From Branchiostoma floridae (taxonomy: Eukaryota; Chordata; Leptocardii; Amphioxiformes; Branchiostomatidae): 64,000 nucleotides of DNA. The stretch covers positions 2,134,645-2,198,644 of the forward strand of contig NC_049993.1 of assembly GCF_000003815.2 (NCBI RefSeq). Reading direction: 5' to 3'. Shown piece after piece: positions 27,141-39,310 of the stretch (positions within the stretch are counted from its first letter, which is position 1; the number at the start of each line of letters is the position of its first letter). The notes beneath the pieces are model-generated. The model did no database searches, had not been told where the DNA came from, and worked only from the letters and a program-made list of their open reading frames with translations. The translations under genes and the position numbers were made by a program.

Positions 27141-28111
27141 CCCTCAAGCACCCGACCTTTTTTTGCGACTAAAATGACCGAGTGGGGTCCAAACGGACCC
27201 CAAAATGTTTTGTTCATAACATCTCGGTTCCAACTCCTATCGGTGATCATTGTGCATACATTGCTTCGTCAATGCAAGAGGAATATTTTGACATGTTAAG
27301 GTGTTGCTAATTCCACCTCATTATCATAATCTATGCAAAAATCAGAAGGACCATCTTTTGCACTAAACCTATTCTGACCAAAGAGGGGAATTTTGAGGCC
27401 CTCAGCAACCTTTATGTCGCATAACTCATGAACGGTTAGTGCTAAAGCTACGAAACTTGGTTATATATCACAAAATATTGTTAGCAAATTTTTTTGTCAA
27501 TAAAATAAATTTTTCATTTTTTGGGGTTGCCATGGCAACGGAATTATGACAGGCATATTTTTGCCAAAAATTTTCCAATTTCGATTTAAACAAGGTTTTT
27601 TTGGTAAACAATGCTTGTTTTCTTACAACAATAACATTCTATGAAATTCAATGCTATTTTCATGATTCAAAATTAATAATTTATGCTAATTTCATGACGT
27701 CATTAGTCAAAATCCAAGATGGCCGCCCTTATTAGCGTAATGACGTTATAATGTCGTCATATTATATGGTGATGACACATAAGTTTTTATGAGGATTTAG
27801 TTTAACATGTTTATTATGCTCTGAAAGTTTAGTGGTGATACGATAAATAGTTAGGGAGTTAGACTCAAAAGTTTGTTTCAAAAGCTACACTTTTTTGCTG
27901 GGGTCCGTTTGGACCCCAGACGGACTGATCACGGACTTTCTTTATACCTTCCACAGTATTGTACCAATCTTCATAAAAACTTAGGAGAAGGTAGAAAAGA
28001 TATTGGCTGACAAAGTCACGGAAGGAATTTTTCTTCAGATTAAAAATGTTCAAATGGCAATGCAAAATGTACGCCTGGGGTCCAAACGGACCCCACTCGG
28101 GTGTTTGAGGG
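27141..28111. mobile_element. piggyBac-like non-autonomous element flanked by TTAA
   Basis: Terminal repeats CCCTCAAGCACCCGA and TCGGGTGTTTGAGGG are flanked by TTAA on both sides (27137-27140, 28112-28115), the piggyBac target rule. Subterminal palindromes GGGGTCCAAACGGACCCC occur near both ends, with one more half-copy at about 27900. 971 bp, no transposase frame. Confidence 0.85.
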
Positions 28112-28150
28112 TTAAAGGGTATAAAAGGGTACAAGCATTGCCTGCATTCA

Positions 28151-28639
28151 CTTAAGGTCTCATTGATGTAATACTCTGCGAGTGGGTACCCTAAAAGAGA
28201 TCCGAGCCAAAAATGAACGGCTGCACGGACGCATGTTTTTAGCGGTGAGAAATTCCCTTTTAGCCAGCGGAACTGATCTCAAAAGTTAGATTGGTGAAAG
28301 CTTGTTTGTAACTGAAGACATTAGCAGGTAAAGTTTTGCAGCCGCGCGCTAGGTCGGAGGTACACAGCCCTGGGTTCTGAGTGGTGCGGTTGTACACTCA
28401 AATCGAAAAAAGTGCCTTTTGTGGGGATTGACTAATCGTAGTTTGTAATTGCTAAAAAAAAGAATCAGTGCCTGTTTGACGTTGGTAATTTTTCCCCACG
28501 ATATAGGGTAAATGTGCTCAACATAGAATGAAAAATCTGCTAAAATTTTACGTAGCGTCATTATGAACGCGCCCATGAAAAACACGAATTATAACACATA
28601 AGTCTATGGAAAGAAGAAACTCATCAATGAGACCTTAAG
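28151..28639. mobile_element. Inverted-repeat element (CTTAAGGTCTCATTGATG)
   Basis: A perfect 18-bp terminal repeat CTTAAGGTCTCATTGATG at both ends; 489 bp; 40 bp from the neighbouring piggyBac-like element. No coding capacity recognised. Confidence 0.8.
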
Positions 28640-29582
28640 GTAGTAGATCACTGAACTTGGAGTACTGGTGCGGTACGTCAAGGTCCGTTCACTGCGGCAC
28701 GGTTGTTTTCCTCGCACTTGCACTGACGTGCGGCACTGTTACGTTTCTAAACTAAATAAACATGTTATTTGAATTTTTAATGTTGGCGGATGACTTGCCA
28801 AACTGTTGAGGCCTATATTTTCATATTTGTAAAACGAAAAAAAATGTCTTATGGGTCCGAATGACTGCAAGTTTTGCGTTCAGTCGGCCAATTGCAGAGG
28901 AAACGTCCTTCTTCAGCCAAACATCTTTCTTCAGCTTGTTTCTGTAGTCTGGGGTTGTAATATCATAAAAAGCAGAGTAGATTTCTATGAAGGAGACTAT
29001 CTGTTCGCCCTGCTTCTCAGTGATGCAGCCTATTGTGTGGTGTGTTATGTGGTTCGCTGTCCTATCCCCCTCTGTTGCCCTTGTCTGCAGAAGTTTCTGT
29101 TGCTGAATTCTCAGTCCGCCTGCCTAGTTGGCTAAGGGCTGTCCCCTTGTCTTCTCCTTTCCCTTGGTATAGCGCTTTGCGGTAATACGCGTAAGAACTG
29201 CACTGCGATACGTGTAACTACATGGCTTTTGTCCTTTCACGTGATCTGTGACGTCACATATTTGACCCGGTGTTACAAATTACAAAAATTTATTCTGTAA
29301 ACCTGGTCTTTGACGTAACGAATTTATTCCGACAGACTGCCGACAACCGGAGGGGTCCCTCTCGGTGTTGTCACGATTAGGTCGCGGGGTGGTTGTACGA
29401 GCGGGTCCCTGGTTCATTTTAACTCAGACTTAAATTGAACCAGGGTCCCGGCCGGGCCTCAAAATACCCCGGCAGACGCGAGGTGTCCCACAGGGCAACG
29501 CAGGGGTCACGCCCGAAAGTGCCAAAAAACAGCCCGTGAACTGCCCGGCAGGGCCCCTTTTTCCAATTGTGACCTAAGCCTT

Positions 29583-29688
29583 AAGGTGCACTCCCACCGC
29601 ACTTGCGTCAAGCTTGCGTCACTGCGGGGTTCGAAAGATACTCAACGAATTTTATTTTAGTTTTTATGCATTTTGTCGTCTTCTAAAG
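29583..29688. mobile_element. TIR-A element, copy 5, truncated
   Basis: Left half only: AAGGTGCACTCCCACCGCAC, TTGCGTCAAGCTTGCGTCAC, GGGGTTCGAAAGATACTC. The right half is missing where a TIR-B element begins. Confidence 0.85.
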
Positions 29689-30016
29689 CTAGGGGCACAA
29701 CCCGCCGTACGTGCATATAAGTGCTGTCTACGTGACAAAACGTGGGCAATCTTTTGGGATCCGGAAGTGGTAAGTACCGCCTCCGTACGAACTCGGGAAT
29801 CCGACAGATTGTGGAGCATGCAGACACGCCGTAGAACTTTACGTGCAGGCAGAACTTTGTGTGCCATAGGGCTGCGGATTTGCCCCCCGTACGTGCCAGT
29901 ACGGGCGACGCGCCTGTCCTGTACAACCTGAACGTTTTTAGAAATACTTAGTGGACGTGGTATCCCCAAAAAACGAACGGACAAATTGCACATGCGTCGG
30001 GTTGTAACCTTAGCTT
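29689..30016. mobile_element. TIR-B element, copy 2
   Basis: AAGCTAGGGGCACAACCCGC on the left, GTCGGGTTGTAACCTTAGCT on the right; interior alignable with 20494-20832. Abuts the truncated TIR-A copy. Confidence 0.88.
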
Positions 30017-30225
30017 TATACGTTTGGAATGAATAAAAAAACCACACGGTAAGCAAAAAGTATATGTCACTATTCTCTCACCGTCTTTACGAAATATATT
30101 AGATGGAATATAGTGCAAAATTGCCGTACCTTTTGTGCACGTGTATCGGGACTGTTGCTGTCCACGCGACATGGTGACACTTGTCAGGATTCTGGACGGC
30201 AAATAATTTAACGTCTCCTTCACCG

Positions 30226-30326
30226 TAATCTCCCTGTAGATTGACCGGCGGCATGAAACAAAATCAAAAGCCGGACAACTTTTTGATTCCGTCTTATGCT
30301 ACCGGTCAATCTTCTAGGAGATTACC
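30226..30326. repeat. Hairpin: 24-bp inverted repeat
   Basis: GTAATCTCCCTGTAGATTGA, CCGG faces CCGGTCAATCTTCTAGGAGA, TTAC across about 55 bases. Confidence 0.75.
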
Positions 30327-30330
30327 TAAG

Positions 30331-30528
30331 GCTTAGGTCACATTTCAAAGCTGGGGCCCGGCCGGGATGTTTTAAGAAACGAAAAAAATACAATGTATAC
30401 CTAGAAATATTCACAAATTATGCCCATGAATCTTATTTTGACATTTTGTGTATTTTGATGCATTTTATATCATTCTATCGCTCCCGAAAGCTGTTCGGCC
30501 GGGCCCAATTAGGAAATGTGACCTAAGC
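30331..30528. mobile_element. TIR-C miniature element
   Basis: GCTTAGGTCACATTTC at the left and GAAATGTGACCTAAGC at the right, each next to a GGCCCGGCCGGG / CGGCCGGGCCC block. 198 bp, related to the ends at 26757 and 29583. Confidence 0.85.
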
Positions 30529-32034
30529 ATTAGTTCGGCTAGTTGTTTGTTGTTTCTGTATGTGTCCATATTGTTCAGCAGGTATAATCGCCATTCGGAG
30601 GAATGCCATAAGTTGACAGGTAACGGATAATCTAAGTTTTAGACACAATGAAATCTTTTAACTTTACCAAGGACGTTATATAACGTTATATAACGCCCTT
30701 TCCTTTACTTATTGCAACATCAGAAACAGAACATGAAATACTGTTGCGCCGGTAAAATCGCCCTTCGGATTAATACCGTAACTTGACAGGTAAGGGGTAA
30801 TCTAAGCTTTAGACGCAATCTAATCTTTTACCTTTACCAAGGACGTTATAAGTCGTTATACAACGTCATTTCCTTTTCCTATTGCAACATCAGAAACGGA
30901 ACATGAAATATGTTTAGCCGGTATAATCACCCTTCGGAGAAATACCGCGAGTTGACAGGTGAGGGGTAGCCTAAGCATTAGACAGAATGAAATATTTTAC
31001 CTTACCAAGGACATTATATGTCGTTCTTGCCTTTACTTATTGCAACATCAGAAACAGAACATGAAATATTGTTTAGCCGGTATAATCGCCCTTCGGAGTG
31101 ATACCGCAAGATGACAGGTAAGGGGTAATCTTAGCATTGGACGCAATATAATCTTTTACCTTTACCAAGGACGTTATCTAACGTTATCTAACGCCCTTTC
31201 CTTTACTTATTGCAACATCAGAAAAAGAACATGAAATATTGTTAAGCCGGTATAATCGCCATTCGGAGTGATACCGCAAGTTGACAGGTAAGGGGTAATC
31301 TAAGCTTTAGACGCAATGAAATATTTTACCTTACCAAGGACGTTATATCTCATCCTTTCCTTTACGTATTGCAACATCAGAAACAGAACATGAAATATTG
31401 TTGAGCCTGTATAATCGTCCTTCGGAAAAATACCGCAAGATGACAGGTAAGGGGTAATCTTAGCATTAGACGCAAAGGAATATTTACCTTTACCAAGGAC
31501 GTTATATGTCGTTATATAACGCCCTTTCCTTTACTTATTGCAACATCAGAAACAGAACAGGAAATATTGTTGAGCCGGTAGAATCGCCCTTCGGAGTAAT
31601 ACCACAAGTTGACAGGTAAGGGATAATCTAAGCTTTAGACACAATGAAATCTTTTAACTTTACCAAGGACGTTATCTAACGTTATATAACGCCCTTTCCT
31701 TTACTTATTGCAACATCAGAAACAGAACATGAAATATTGTTGAGCCGGTATAATCGCCCTTCGGATTAATACCGTAACTTGACAGGTAAGGGGTAATCTA
31801 AGCTTTAGACGCAATATAATCTTTTACCTTTACCAAGGACGTTATAAGTCGTTACACAACGTCCTTTCCTTTTGCTATTGCAACATCAGAGACGGAACAT
31901 GAAATATGTTTAGCCGGTATAATCGCCCTTCGGAGAAATACCGCGAGTTGACAGGTAAGGGGTAATCTTAGCATTAGACGAAATGAAATATTTAACCGTT
32001 ATATAAACGTTACCCAAGGACGTAATATATATAT

Positions 32035-32598
32035 CATCCTCACACTCAGGGTTGACAAACACGGCAAAGGCTATGATATCACCGCTGACAACTCAGCCAC
32101 AGTATTCGGTTATTAGGGGCGTGGCTTCTAACCAACTGCCAGCCAATCGGAGAGATGGCTTGTTGTTGTCGCAAGCTCGGAAAGGCGCCATATAAGGCGA
32201 CTCATTAATATTCAAGAGCAAGATAACAGTACCGGCATAACGTTTCACAGTTCTTTCAGCGTCCAGCCGTCTTCATTTTAATAGGTGCCAAATTTAACAG
32301 TTGTCGGTTCTGTGGGTATAGGTAACCACGGCATCAACGTATACCGACCTAGCATATGAAAAAAAAAAACATTACCGTCACGCAAAGATAATCAGATCTT
32401 TGTGCACGCCGCGCTTTACCATGCGTACGCTGTTTGTTCGAAACTTGCAATCCGGTCGCTGATTGGCCTGCGACAAATCAGGTAAGCTCATTAATATTCA
32501 TAAGCAAGACACCCCTAATAACCGAATACTGTGGCTGAGTTTTAAGGGTTGTTATATCATAGGCTTTGCCGTGATTGTCAACCCTGAGTGTGAGGATG
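32035..32598. mobile_element. Long-TIR element inserted in the satellite
   Basis: About 80-bp inverted termini: CATCCTCACACTCAGGGTTG, then AACTCAGCCACAGTATTCGG on the left, mirrored on the right (TGTGAGGATG at the end). Flanked by TATAT on both sides. 564 bp. Confidence 0.88.
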
Positions 32599-32614
32599 TA
32601 TATAACAGCATTTA

Positions 32615-32990
32615 GGCCACACCAATTTTATTTGTTGTTTCTCGGATTTCCAGACCCTATTTTTTCCGATTCCAAAAAAAAAAGAAATTCAAATTGATGG
32701 CCACATCTCGTATTGACAAAATATGAAGCTGCTTGGGCCAGCAAAGCTACGATCTGTAGGTAAATAATCTAAAAGAAACCCTAAATTTGGGAGGCATTTC
32801 AATTCAAGTACATGTAGAAAATCTAAAAACTATTTTTTTTGGTTATTTTTGTTGTGTAACTTAAGTAAGCCCCTCGATCTCTCCTACCCTCGACTTTTTG
32901 CAAATGTTTTTTTTTTTTTTTATTCTATGACCGACCGACCCAATTTTTTCTTAAAAAATCCGAGAAACAACAAATAAAATTGGTGTGGCC
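32615..32990. mobile_element. PIF/Harbinger-type miniature element with TTA duplication
   Basis: 35-bp inverted termini beginning GGCCACACCAATTTTATTTG and GTTGTTTCTCGGATTT. Flanked by TTA on both sides (32612-32614, 32991-32993), as expected of PIF/Harbinger elements. 376 bp, no coding. Confidence 0.85.
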
Positions 32991-33669
32991 TTACCAAGTA
33001 CGTTATGAAACGTTATATAACGCCCTTGCCTTTACTTATCGCAACATCAGAACCAGAACGTGAACGGCCGTTATTCCGGATGAGGGTCCGAAATAGTATG
33101 TTGCACAGTCGGGACAATTTTTCTAAACTTCCAATCGGTTTTGCCACTTCATTAAAAAAAGAAATGTTCAATAAGCTCTTCCAATAGTTTTCGCCCTATG
33201 GAGATTTCTTTACTTAAGTTTTGACGCGGAAAAAATAAAGTGCGGTGTACTTCAGGAATGCCAAAAACCTATATGTATGAGTCGAGAGTACAGGACACAA
33301 AATGTTAATAAAAAAAAACAAAAACAAATTAAAATCCTGTCCTAGCCGCCAGGGGGAGGGGGGGCTTTCGTCACTTCTTTCCAAGCTTAAGTGTTATCAA
33401 ACGCTGAAATTCGTGGACATAGCTTGTTCAGAACACAAGATAGAAAAAAAATTAAGTTCCGCTTCCATACCAAGAGAATCCTCAGACACTCAAGCACAAG
33501 AAGTATGAAACCGGTCCGGCCAGCCGTTCTTGAGTTATCTTGTAGAATATTCGGGTTAGTTGCTATGTTCTAAAACAGTACTCTTTCTTGGCCTTTGTAT
33601 TGGTAGATAGAGTCGCTCAGCTTGAAGGCGAAGTGAATTTCCCCCAAATTGTAGGCCTCGAGTAGTGTT

Positions 33670-33970
33670 TATTCTTAACATAACATCGTGATGGCTGTCA
33701 AAATCTGACGCAAACTGGCCATTTTCATTTCAAAATCGCGCTAGTTATCATCGAAAATCGTTGACACCTCAAGGTTGAAAATGACGCGGTCGTAATGGGC
33801 AGGTATTTGGTCCTGTACGGTCCCAGTTTTTGCGATCGCGATCGCGTTGGCCAGGTGGTCGTTGGGAAAAGGTCGCTCAATGCTTATGTTAATGGAAAAA
33901 AATTCGCGACCGAGAAAAATCGGTCGTAATGGTCATGGGGTCACTGAGAAGAGGTGGTCGCTTGGGTAGG
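33670..33970. repeat. Dispersed repeat, family F, copy 2
   Basis: Second copy of the repeat at 21220-21505. The 33310-33560 stretch before it shares CCGCCAGGGGG and GTTCTTGAGTTAT phrases with family G. Confidence 0.7.
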
Positions 33971-34353
33971 ATTGAATGTTTAAGTTAACGGATGGCTTGG
34001 CCAAGAAAACAGTGTATAGCAGGAGTCCCGCCCACCGAGGGGTTTTCAGTCTCCCCGGGGTCGTAGCCTGGTATTAGACCACGTTGATTTGATGATATCT
34101 ATACCAAAAACTGAAGCGAGCGTGAGGATAAAAAAAGTTTTTATTTTAAAAATTCATATTGTCAGGAAGATTAAACAACTGACTCAACTACTACAGAGTA
34201 GGGTATACCAAACAATAGATTCATCTTTTTTTTGTTCTTTCACCTCTTCTTCTTCGACTTTGGATTGGCGTTGGCATTCTATGAAATTAGTATACGTTTT
34301 TCGACATTTTGCGGCACGCGTTTTCACATTTTGCAGCTGCTTTGCACGATTTA

Positions 34354-34354
<1 letters not shown>

Positions 34355-34398
<44 letters not shown>
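34355..34398. repeat. (TA)n microsatellite
   Basis: Over 40 bases of pure TA. 33975-35440 contains no other recognised feature. Confidence 0.95.
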
Positions 34399-34399
<1 letters not shown>

Positions 34400-35446
34400 C
34401 TGAAAACGCATTTCTTTTATTGAAAACGGCCGCTGATGTCATCCATATAATAGTACGACCTAGTTGAAATATGATTTGAAATAGTAGTATTTCTTTCATC
34501 TAAATACACTTTTATACATTCACCAGAAACATGCCATTTTACCGTGTTTTTACATTGTACACTTATTGTAAGAATCGTACGTATTCGTTTGAATTAGTTT
34601 GAACTGCGTAATGTTTTACTCTTATTTCTTACAGTAGTGGATTGTAAGATAGAGTGCTGAAAACACGTGTGTATTCCGCAAAGACCTTCTAAATTCTGTA
34701 CAATGCATAGGAAGTTCCATACATGTATTAGTGTATCAGAGTCCACCGTATGGATCAAATTTGCCTCTTAGCAGTTCAAGACATTATTGCAGAAAAAATC
34801 CCATATTGCTGCAGGAATAACATGACTCGCTAGGAGGCATCAATGACACGTGGTGAGTGTCCACATACCCAAATGACTTGTTTAAAGCTTATACTTTAAA
34901 GGTATGCTACGTAGTTATTTGCGCTCAAATTTGAAATATTCTAGAACTTTTCGAGAACTAAGAAATCTCAGATTTACTACCACTTTTTGACACTTTTGTG
35001 TCATTATTTCACGTTTGCAACGTAAAGGATTAGCCTACAAACATTCCGCCCTACACGCGCTGTAACTTGTTGACCTCCCAAGTTAGGCACTGTGAGAATG
35101 GACCGATCCCAAAGCCCCACCCTCTGTTCGATCATGTTCTAAACGCAAACGCGCTCGTACGGGGAAAATATCGACTCATGACATGCCTTGAATAGTGTTC
35201 CGTAACGCGGTAGGCTTGATTCAACTAAATATATAAAGAAATGGCCGGAAAATTGATTTTTTCTTTTCAGTTTGAAGCGCAAATAACTACGTAACATAGC
35301 CACAGACTTGTCTAAAAAACACAAAATTTATAACCCATCTTTATTGCAAGTGCAAGGAGAAAAGAGACACTACTTTTTCCAACCAAATAAGTCAACATCG
35401 AGGACTAAAAATGCTGTAGAAATGAACCCTCTGCTTACACCATTAA

Positions 35447-35703
35447 ACCACCGTATGGGGTCAAAACTGACCCCTGGTGTATAACAATGTGTGCCATTGT
35501 GACATTTCTTTGAGACCCACATCTGATCTACGTATCGTATGACCACCAAATTTGACAGACATTGATGTACTCATAAAACAAAATTATGGTAACAACTTTT
35601 GTGTCATGGTGAGGTCAATACCACAAAATGTATTGATACAAAACGTTATGTGGTCAGTTTTGACCCCATACAGTAATATTTGTCGTGAAAAAGATACGGT
35701 TGT
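35447..35703. mobile_element. Second piggyBac-like miniature element with TTAA ends
   Basis: ACCACCGTAT and ATACGGTTGT termini (9 of 10 match) flanked by TTAA (35443-35446, 35704-35707). Subterminal GGGGTCAAAACTGACCCC palindrome is repeated near both ends, the same design as 27141-28111 with a different sequence. Confidence 0.75.
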
Positions 35704-35709
35704 TTAAAG

Positions 35710-37645
35710 GTTAACTATAACTGCGGTACCAAAGCCTCAATACGGAATCATATTGCACCGAATAACACCGATAACATTCACCACTGATAAACATCCAAAT
35801 TACACGGAGTGTATATAATATCACCTTATGTATTCGTTGATTAAGGGTTAATGACCCGCCCCGAGGTGTATATGGTGTTATAACGCCTGGTCCTTTGCTA
35901 TAACCACCGAATAAAACCACAGAGTAAGCGAAGCGAACAAGGTGGTTTTATGGGCGGGTCTTTAAGTTATCATATAGCCCATCCTGGTCCATCCAAACTG
36001 ACCCATACAAAAGAGTCAAATTCCTTGTTATAACACGTTCCATACTATGTCGTACATGTCCATGTGAATTGTAGGTAAGAACTTGATTTCTCAGATCAAA
36101 GACAAACTCTGAGATCTGTGTTAAGTTTATCATTACGGAATGCTTCATTTGTCGAGTGAATTTGATCTGTGTATGTACATGTCTCAACTGTAGTTCTGTC
36201 GCAAGGCTTTACAAAAATAAAACAATAATTCAACAAGTTAAAGAATTGTATAGTGTTTCAGAAGCAAACGAACCACTAATGCAGCTGAGCAGCAATGCCA
36301 AATCGCAATGATACAAATAACAAAGGTATACTCAAGGTTATCTTGTTGGGATCGCTTTCTGTTTTTCTTTGCCGCCACGGGTTCTCCCCTGGTATTCAAC
36401 TTCCGCTGGTTTCTGTGTGCCTCCCCAAGCTTTCCGAAACTCGAACAATGACTCTAAATCTGTCTCTGAGATTTTTGGTTATTAAACTGCAGCAGAATTT
36501 TAGTACGGAGTTGTAGGATGGAGGGCGAAGCGAAGAAAAATATGGCTGCCATTGTGGATTGTTCCACTTACAGTGGTGGCGGGGTGTGAAACATGTAGTT
36601 TCCGGTCGTTGTGTTTATGTTCGACTTGAATTGAAATAGTTTTTATCTTTTCATATATTTTACATTTATTTGTGTTATTAACGGTTATTTGTGTTATGTA
36701 AAGTTTTTCTTTTGAGAAAGAAACGCGCCATCGATGTTGACAGAATGAGCCACCACCCCCTGCGATGTCCCTTGTCCCTCTCTGCCTGTCCTTCTGATTG
36801 GTTCAAACTTTGAAAAGTCATTAATGCACACCGTGCATTAAAGAAATTATTGATGCACGGCTGCAATGATTTTCCATCTGTTACGGCGTCATAACCGTCA
36901 TGAAATGGGGCCTTCTGATTGGTCCACGTCCCCTGGCTATATGATAATATCTTTTAATTCATGCAATACTCTGATATGGAGCGTACCCTTCAAACGAATT
37001 TGAAGGAATCCATAAGGGTTTGACGAAATAAATACGGATTTTATAGAGCTCATAGGATCCATATTAAATGAATAAGAAAAATGCGTTCATTCGAATTCAT
37101 ACGAGTTTTATCAAACATATACAATTATTCTGAGACGAAAATATTGTAAAATTATTCATATAAGTCGTATGTTTTTTAGTAATGGATTATATCGATTCAG
37201 TAAAATTCATATGAATACTAAGGCTCCTCTGAGATGATAAACATGGAGTTAGCATAGGATATAGGCAACCTCATCATAATATCTCGTCCTCGAGGTTGAC
37301 TGGTAACTGGTATAAAAACTTTTAATGTTTGTTTTGCTTAATTCTACTTAACTTATTATAGACTCGCATACAAACTGAAATTGTAGGCTATACAATGCCA
37401 TTCGTACATGTGAACATTCATAAACTTACCCATTTTTTTAATTGTTGCCAACAATACTTTAGGAAAACTCACCAAGTTTGGTCGTTCTAGCACAAGCCGT
37501 TTAGGAGCCATAGGAGGTCAAAGTTGGCGCAGGCACTTTTAGCTCCCCCCCCCCCCCCCCTCAGTCTGGATAGGGTTAACACTACTCTCATCAAATATGA
37601 TAAGGGGTAGTTGTTTGTCAGTATATTGAATTTGCATTAACCGTT
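35710..37645. other. Intergenic stretch with no gene recognised
   Basis: Scattered short open frames without domains, splice partners or codon bias. A short ATG frame near 36522 (MEGEAKKNMAA) ends within 25 codons. A C-run lies at 37545-37560. Confidence 0.5.
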
Positions 37646-37650
37646 GCTGA

Positions 37651-38182
37651 GGCCACAGCAAATAAATTTTATGGATGACATCCTCTGTAGACTGCAAAAA
37701 TAGTGCGATAGGGTGAAAAAAAATCAAGATGGGTGGAAAAAAAAGATGGCTACATTTTCAAAAGTAGGCACCATAAAGTTGTGATGAATGTTGTAAAAAG
37801 AATGAAAGGGACAAGACATGGTATCAGAGCCAACAAGGCATTCATTCCTGTGTTCAAGACATGTACTGGTGGGGTAAAAGTGACACTAGTGTGGTAGAGT
37901 GGAATCACCAACAAAGTTGGTAACCACACTCATGGCTTCCATATTGGTGTCACTTTTACAACTATCCAATAAGGTTTATATCTGCAACTACAGTCCTAGG
38001 TACCTCTCAAGTGTCACTTCTATAAGTACAATTATTAGGCTACAACACAACATATTTGCTAATTTTTGTGCTTTATCGTCATGTTGACCATCCCTGCAGA
38101 AGCAAAAAAAAACTTTTTTTTTAAATCAGGCGAAAATTAATGCGCGTGTTGATGTCATCCATAAAATTTAGCTGCTGTGGCC
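37651..38182. mobile_element. TIR-D element, copy 2
   Basis: GGCCACAGCAAATAAATTTT, ATGGATGACATC on the left, mirrored by GATGTCATCCATAAAATTTA, GCTGCTGTGGCC on the right. 532 bp; aligns with 16790-17298. Confidence 0.88.
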
Positions 38183-38467
38183 TATTGCATAGCATAATGC
38201 TTTTCATAGGGCGGCGCCTGTCTTCGAACTGTTGTGGTTCTTTTTTGCATTGCTAGGTGTCGCTATTGATAAATGAGGTTGAATCTTGTATCGTTTCAGA
38301 TAATTACTCTTATATATGGCAATAATTTTTAGATGACACTTTTGATCCGTTAACATAACGTTGCTAAATAAAATACTTTCAAACAGAAATATATTGTGAG
38401 TTCCTTACTTTTCAAAGCTGAGCAAACTAACATGAACAGAATACTACCAAATCCTTTTCGTATCTTC

Positions 38468-38612
38468 CTTTCACGTGTTGTTCACGCCTTGTCCTCGTGA
38501 TTGTTCACCCGTGGTAAACACCTGTAGACTACTACTCTATTCCCCTGTGTAAAAACCTTTCACGTGTAGGTCACGCCTTGTCCTCGTGATTGCTCACCCG
38601 TGGTAAACACCT
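38468..38612. repeat. Local tandem duplication containing CACGTG
   Basis: CTTTCACGTG, TTCACGCCTTGTCCTCGTGA and CACCCGTGGTAAACACCTGT occur twice, about 99 bp apart. Confidence 0.8.
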
Positions 38613-38844
38613 GTGTTACTTGAGAAACTCGATTTGCTAGTTCGCCCCTGTAACTATTTGCTTGAACGCAAATCATTCTATAACAAATTCTGGAGTCTAA
38701 GATAATCATAAAATGACAACAGCTGACAAAATTTACCTTGTTTTCACAAACTGATGGATATGATTTATTAAAACGCCTTTCAGATATCAATTAACATTCC
38801 GTTTATTCTGAAGGCTGAGATACCGTAGGTCTAGGAGTGTCAGT

Positions 38845-39310
38845 GGTAATTTTCTCCTTTGTTTTACCGTCTACAGTAGTTACAGAGTAAGTTGACAAAT
38901 TATGGACAGCTTCGAGTAAACTAGTGGCTCGTTATCCAACGGCAGGGGCCATACGTATTTTGAAAGGTTTGTTAATACAATAATACAAATAATACAATAT
39001 AAGTTTTCAAACTAACTTTATCTCATGTTATACAAAAGATTACCTAAAACAACCCCCCTGCCGATATTAGTTCGAAAATTCAATTGATCAAAAGAGGTTT
39101 TAGAGCTTTTCTTTTATTAGTGATATGACTGTGGTCAGTGGTCATTTTCTCCTTTGTTTTACATTTTACCTCAAGGAAGACATATGAAGGACCCATTCGT
39201 CAACCGTAATTACAAATTTGGTTGACAATTAAGGACAGCTTCGAATCAACTGGTAGTTCTTCATACAATAGCAGAAACCATACGTATTTTGAAAGGTTTG
39301 TATATACGTA
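38845..39310. repeat. Local duplication
   Basis: TTTTCTCCTTTGTTTTAC, GGACAGCTTCGA and CCATACGTATTTTGAAAGGT occur in order at 38845-38970 and 39140-39300. The stretch at 39010-39110 recurs at 41408-41500 (CTTTATCTCATGTTAT, GATTACCTAAAA). No gene was recognised in 38190-41700. Confidence 0.7.

Larger units (their letters stand above)
26757..29583. mobile_element. Candidate composite element with related GC-rich ends
   Basis: Left end CTTAGGCTAGGGTCACAATT, GGCCCGG; right end CCAATTGTGACCTAAGCCTT. Both ends are rich in GGCCGGG/CCCGGCA motifs. The interior holds a piggyBac-like element (27141-28111) and another inverted-repeat element (28151-28639). It may be one element with nested insertions or two solo relatives of TIR-C. 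Confidence 0.4.
30571..33075. repeat. 168-bp satellite array with six-monomer higher-order repeat
   Basis: Nine monomers start (at GACAGG) at 30615, 30785, 30954, 31113, 31283, 31442, 31611, 31781 and 31950. Two length classes, about 170 and 159 bp. Monomers six apart share private variants (30615/31611, 30785/31781, 30954/31950, each 996 bp apart). Each unit has AACGTTATATAACG-like palindromes and a splice-like CAGGTAAGGGG. A final part-monomer at 32994-33075 shows that the block 32035-32990 was inserted into the array. Confidence 0.85.
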
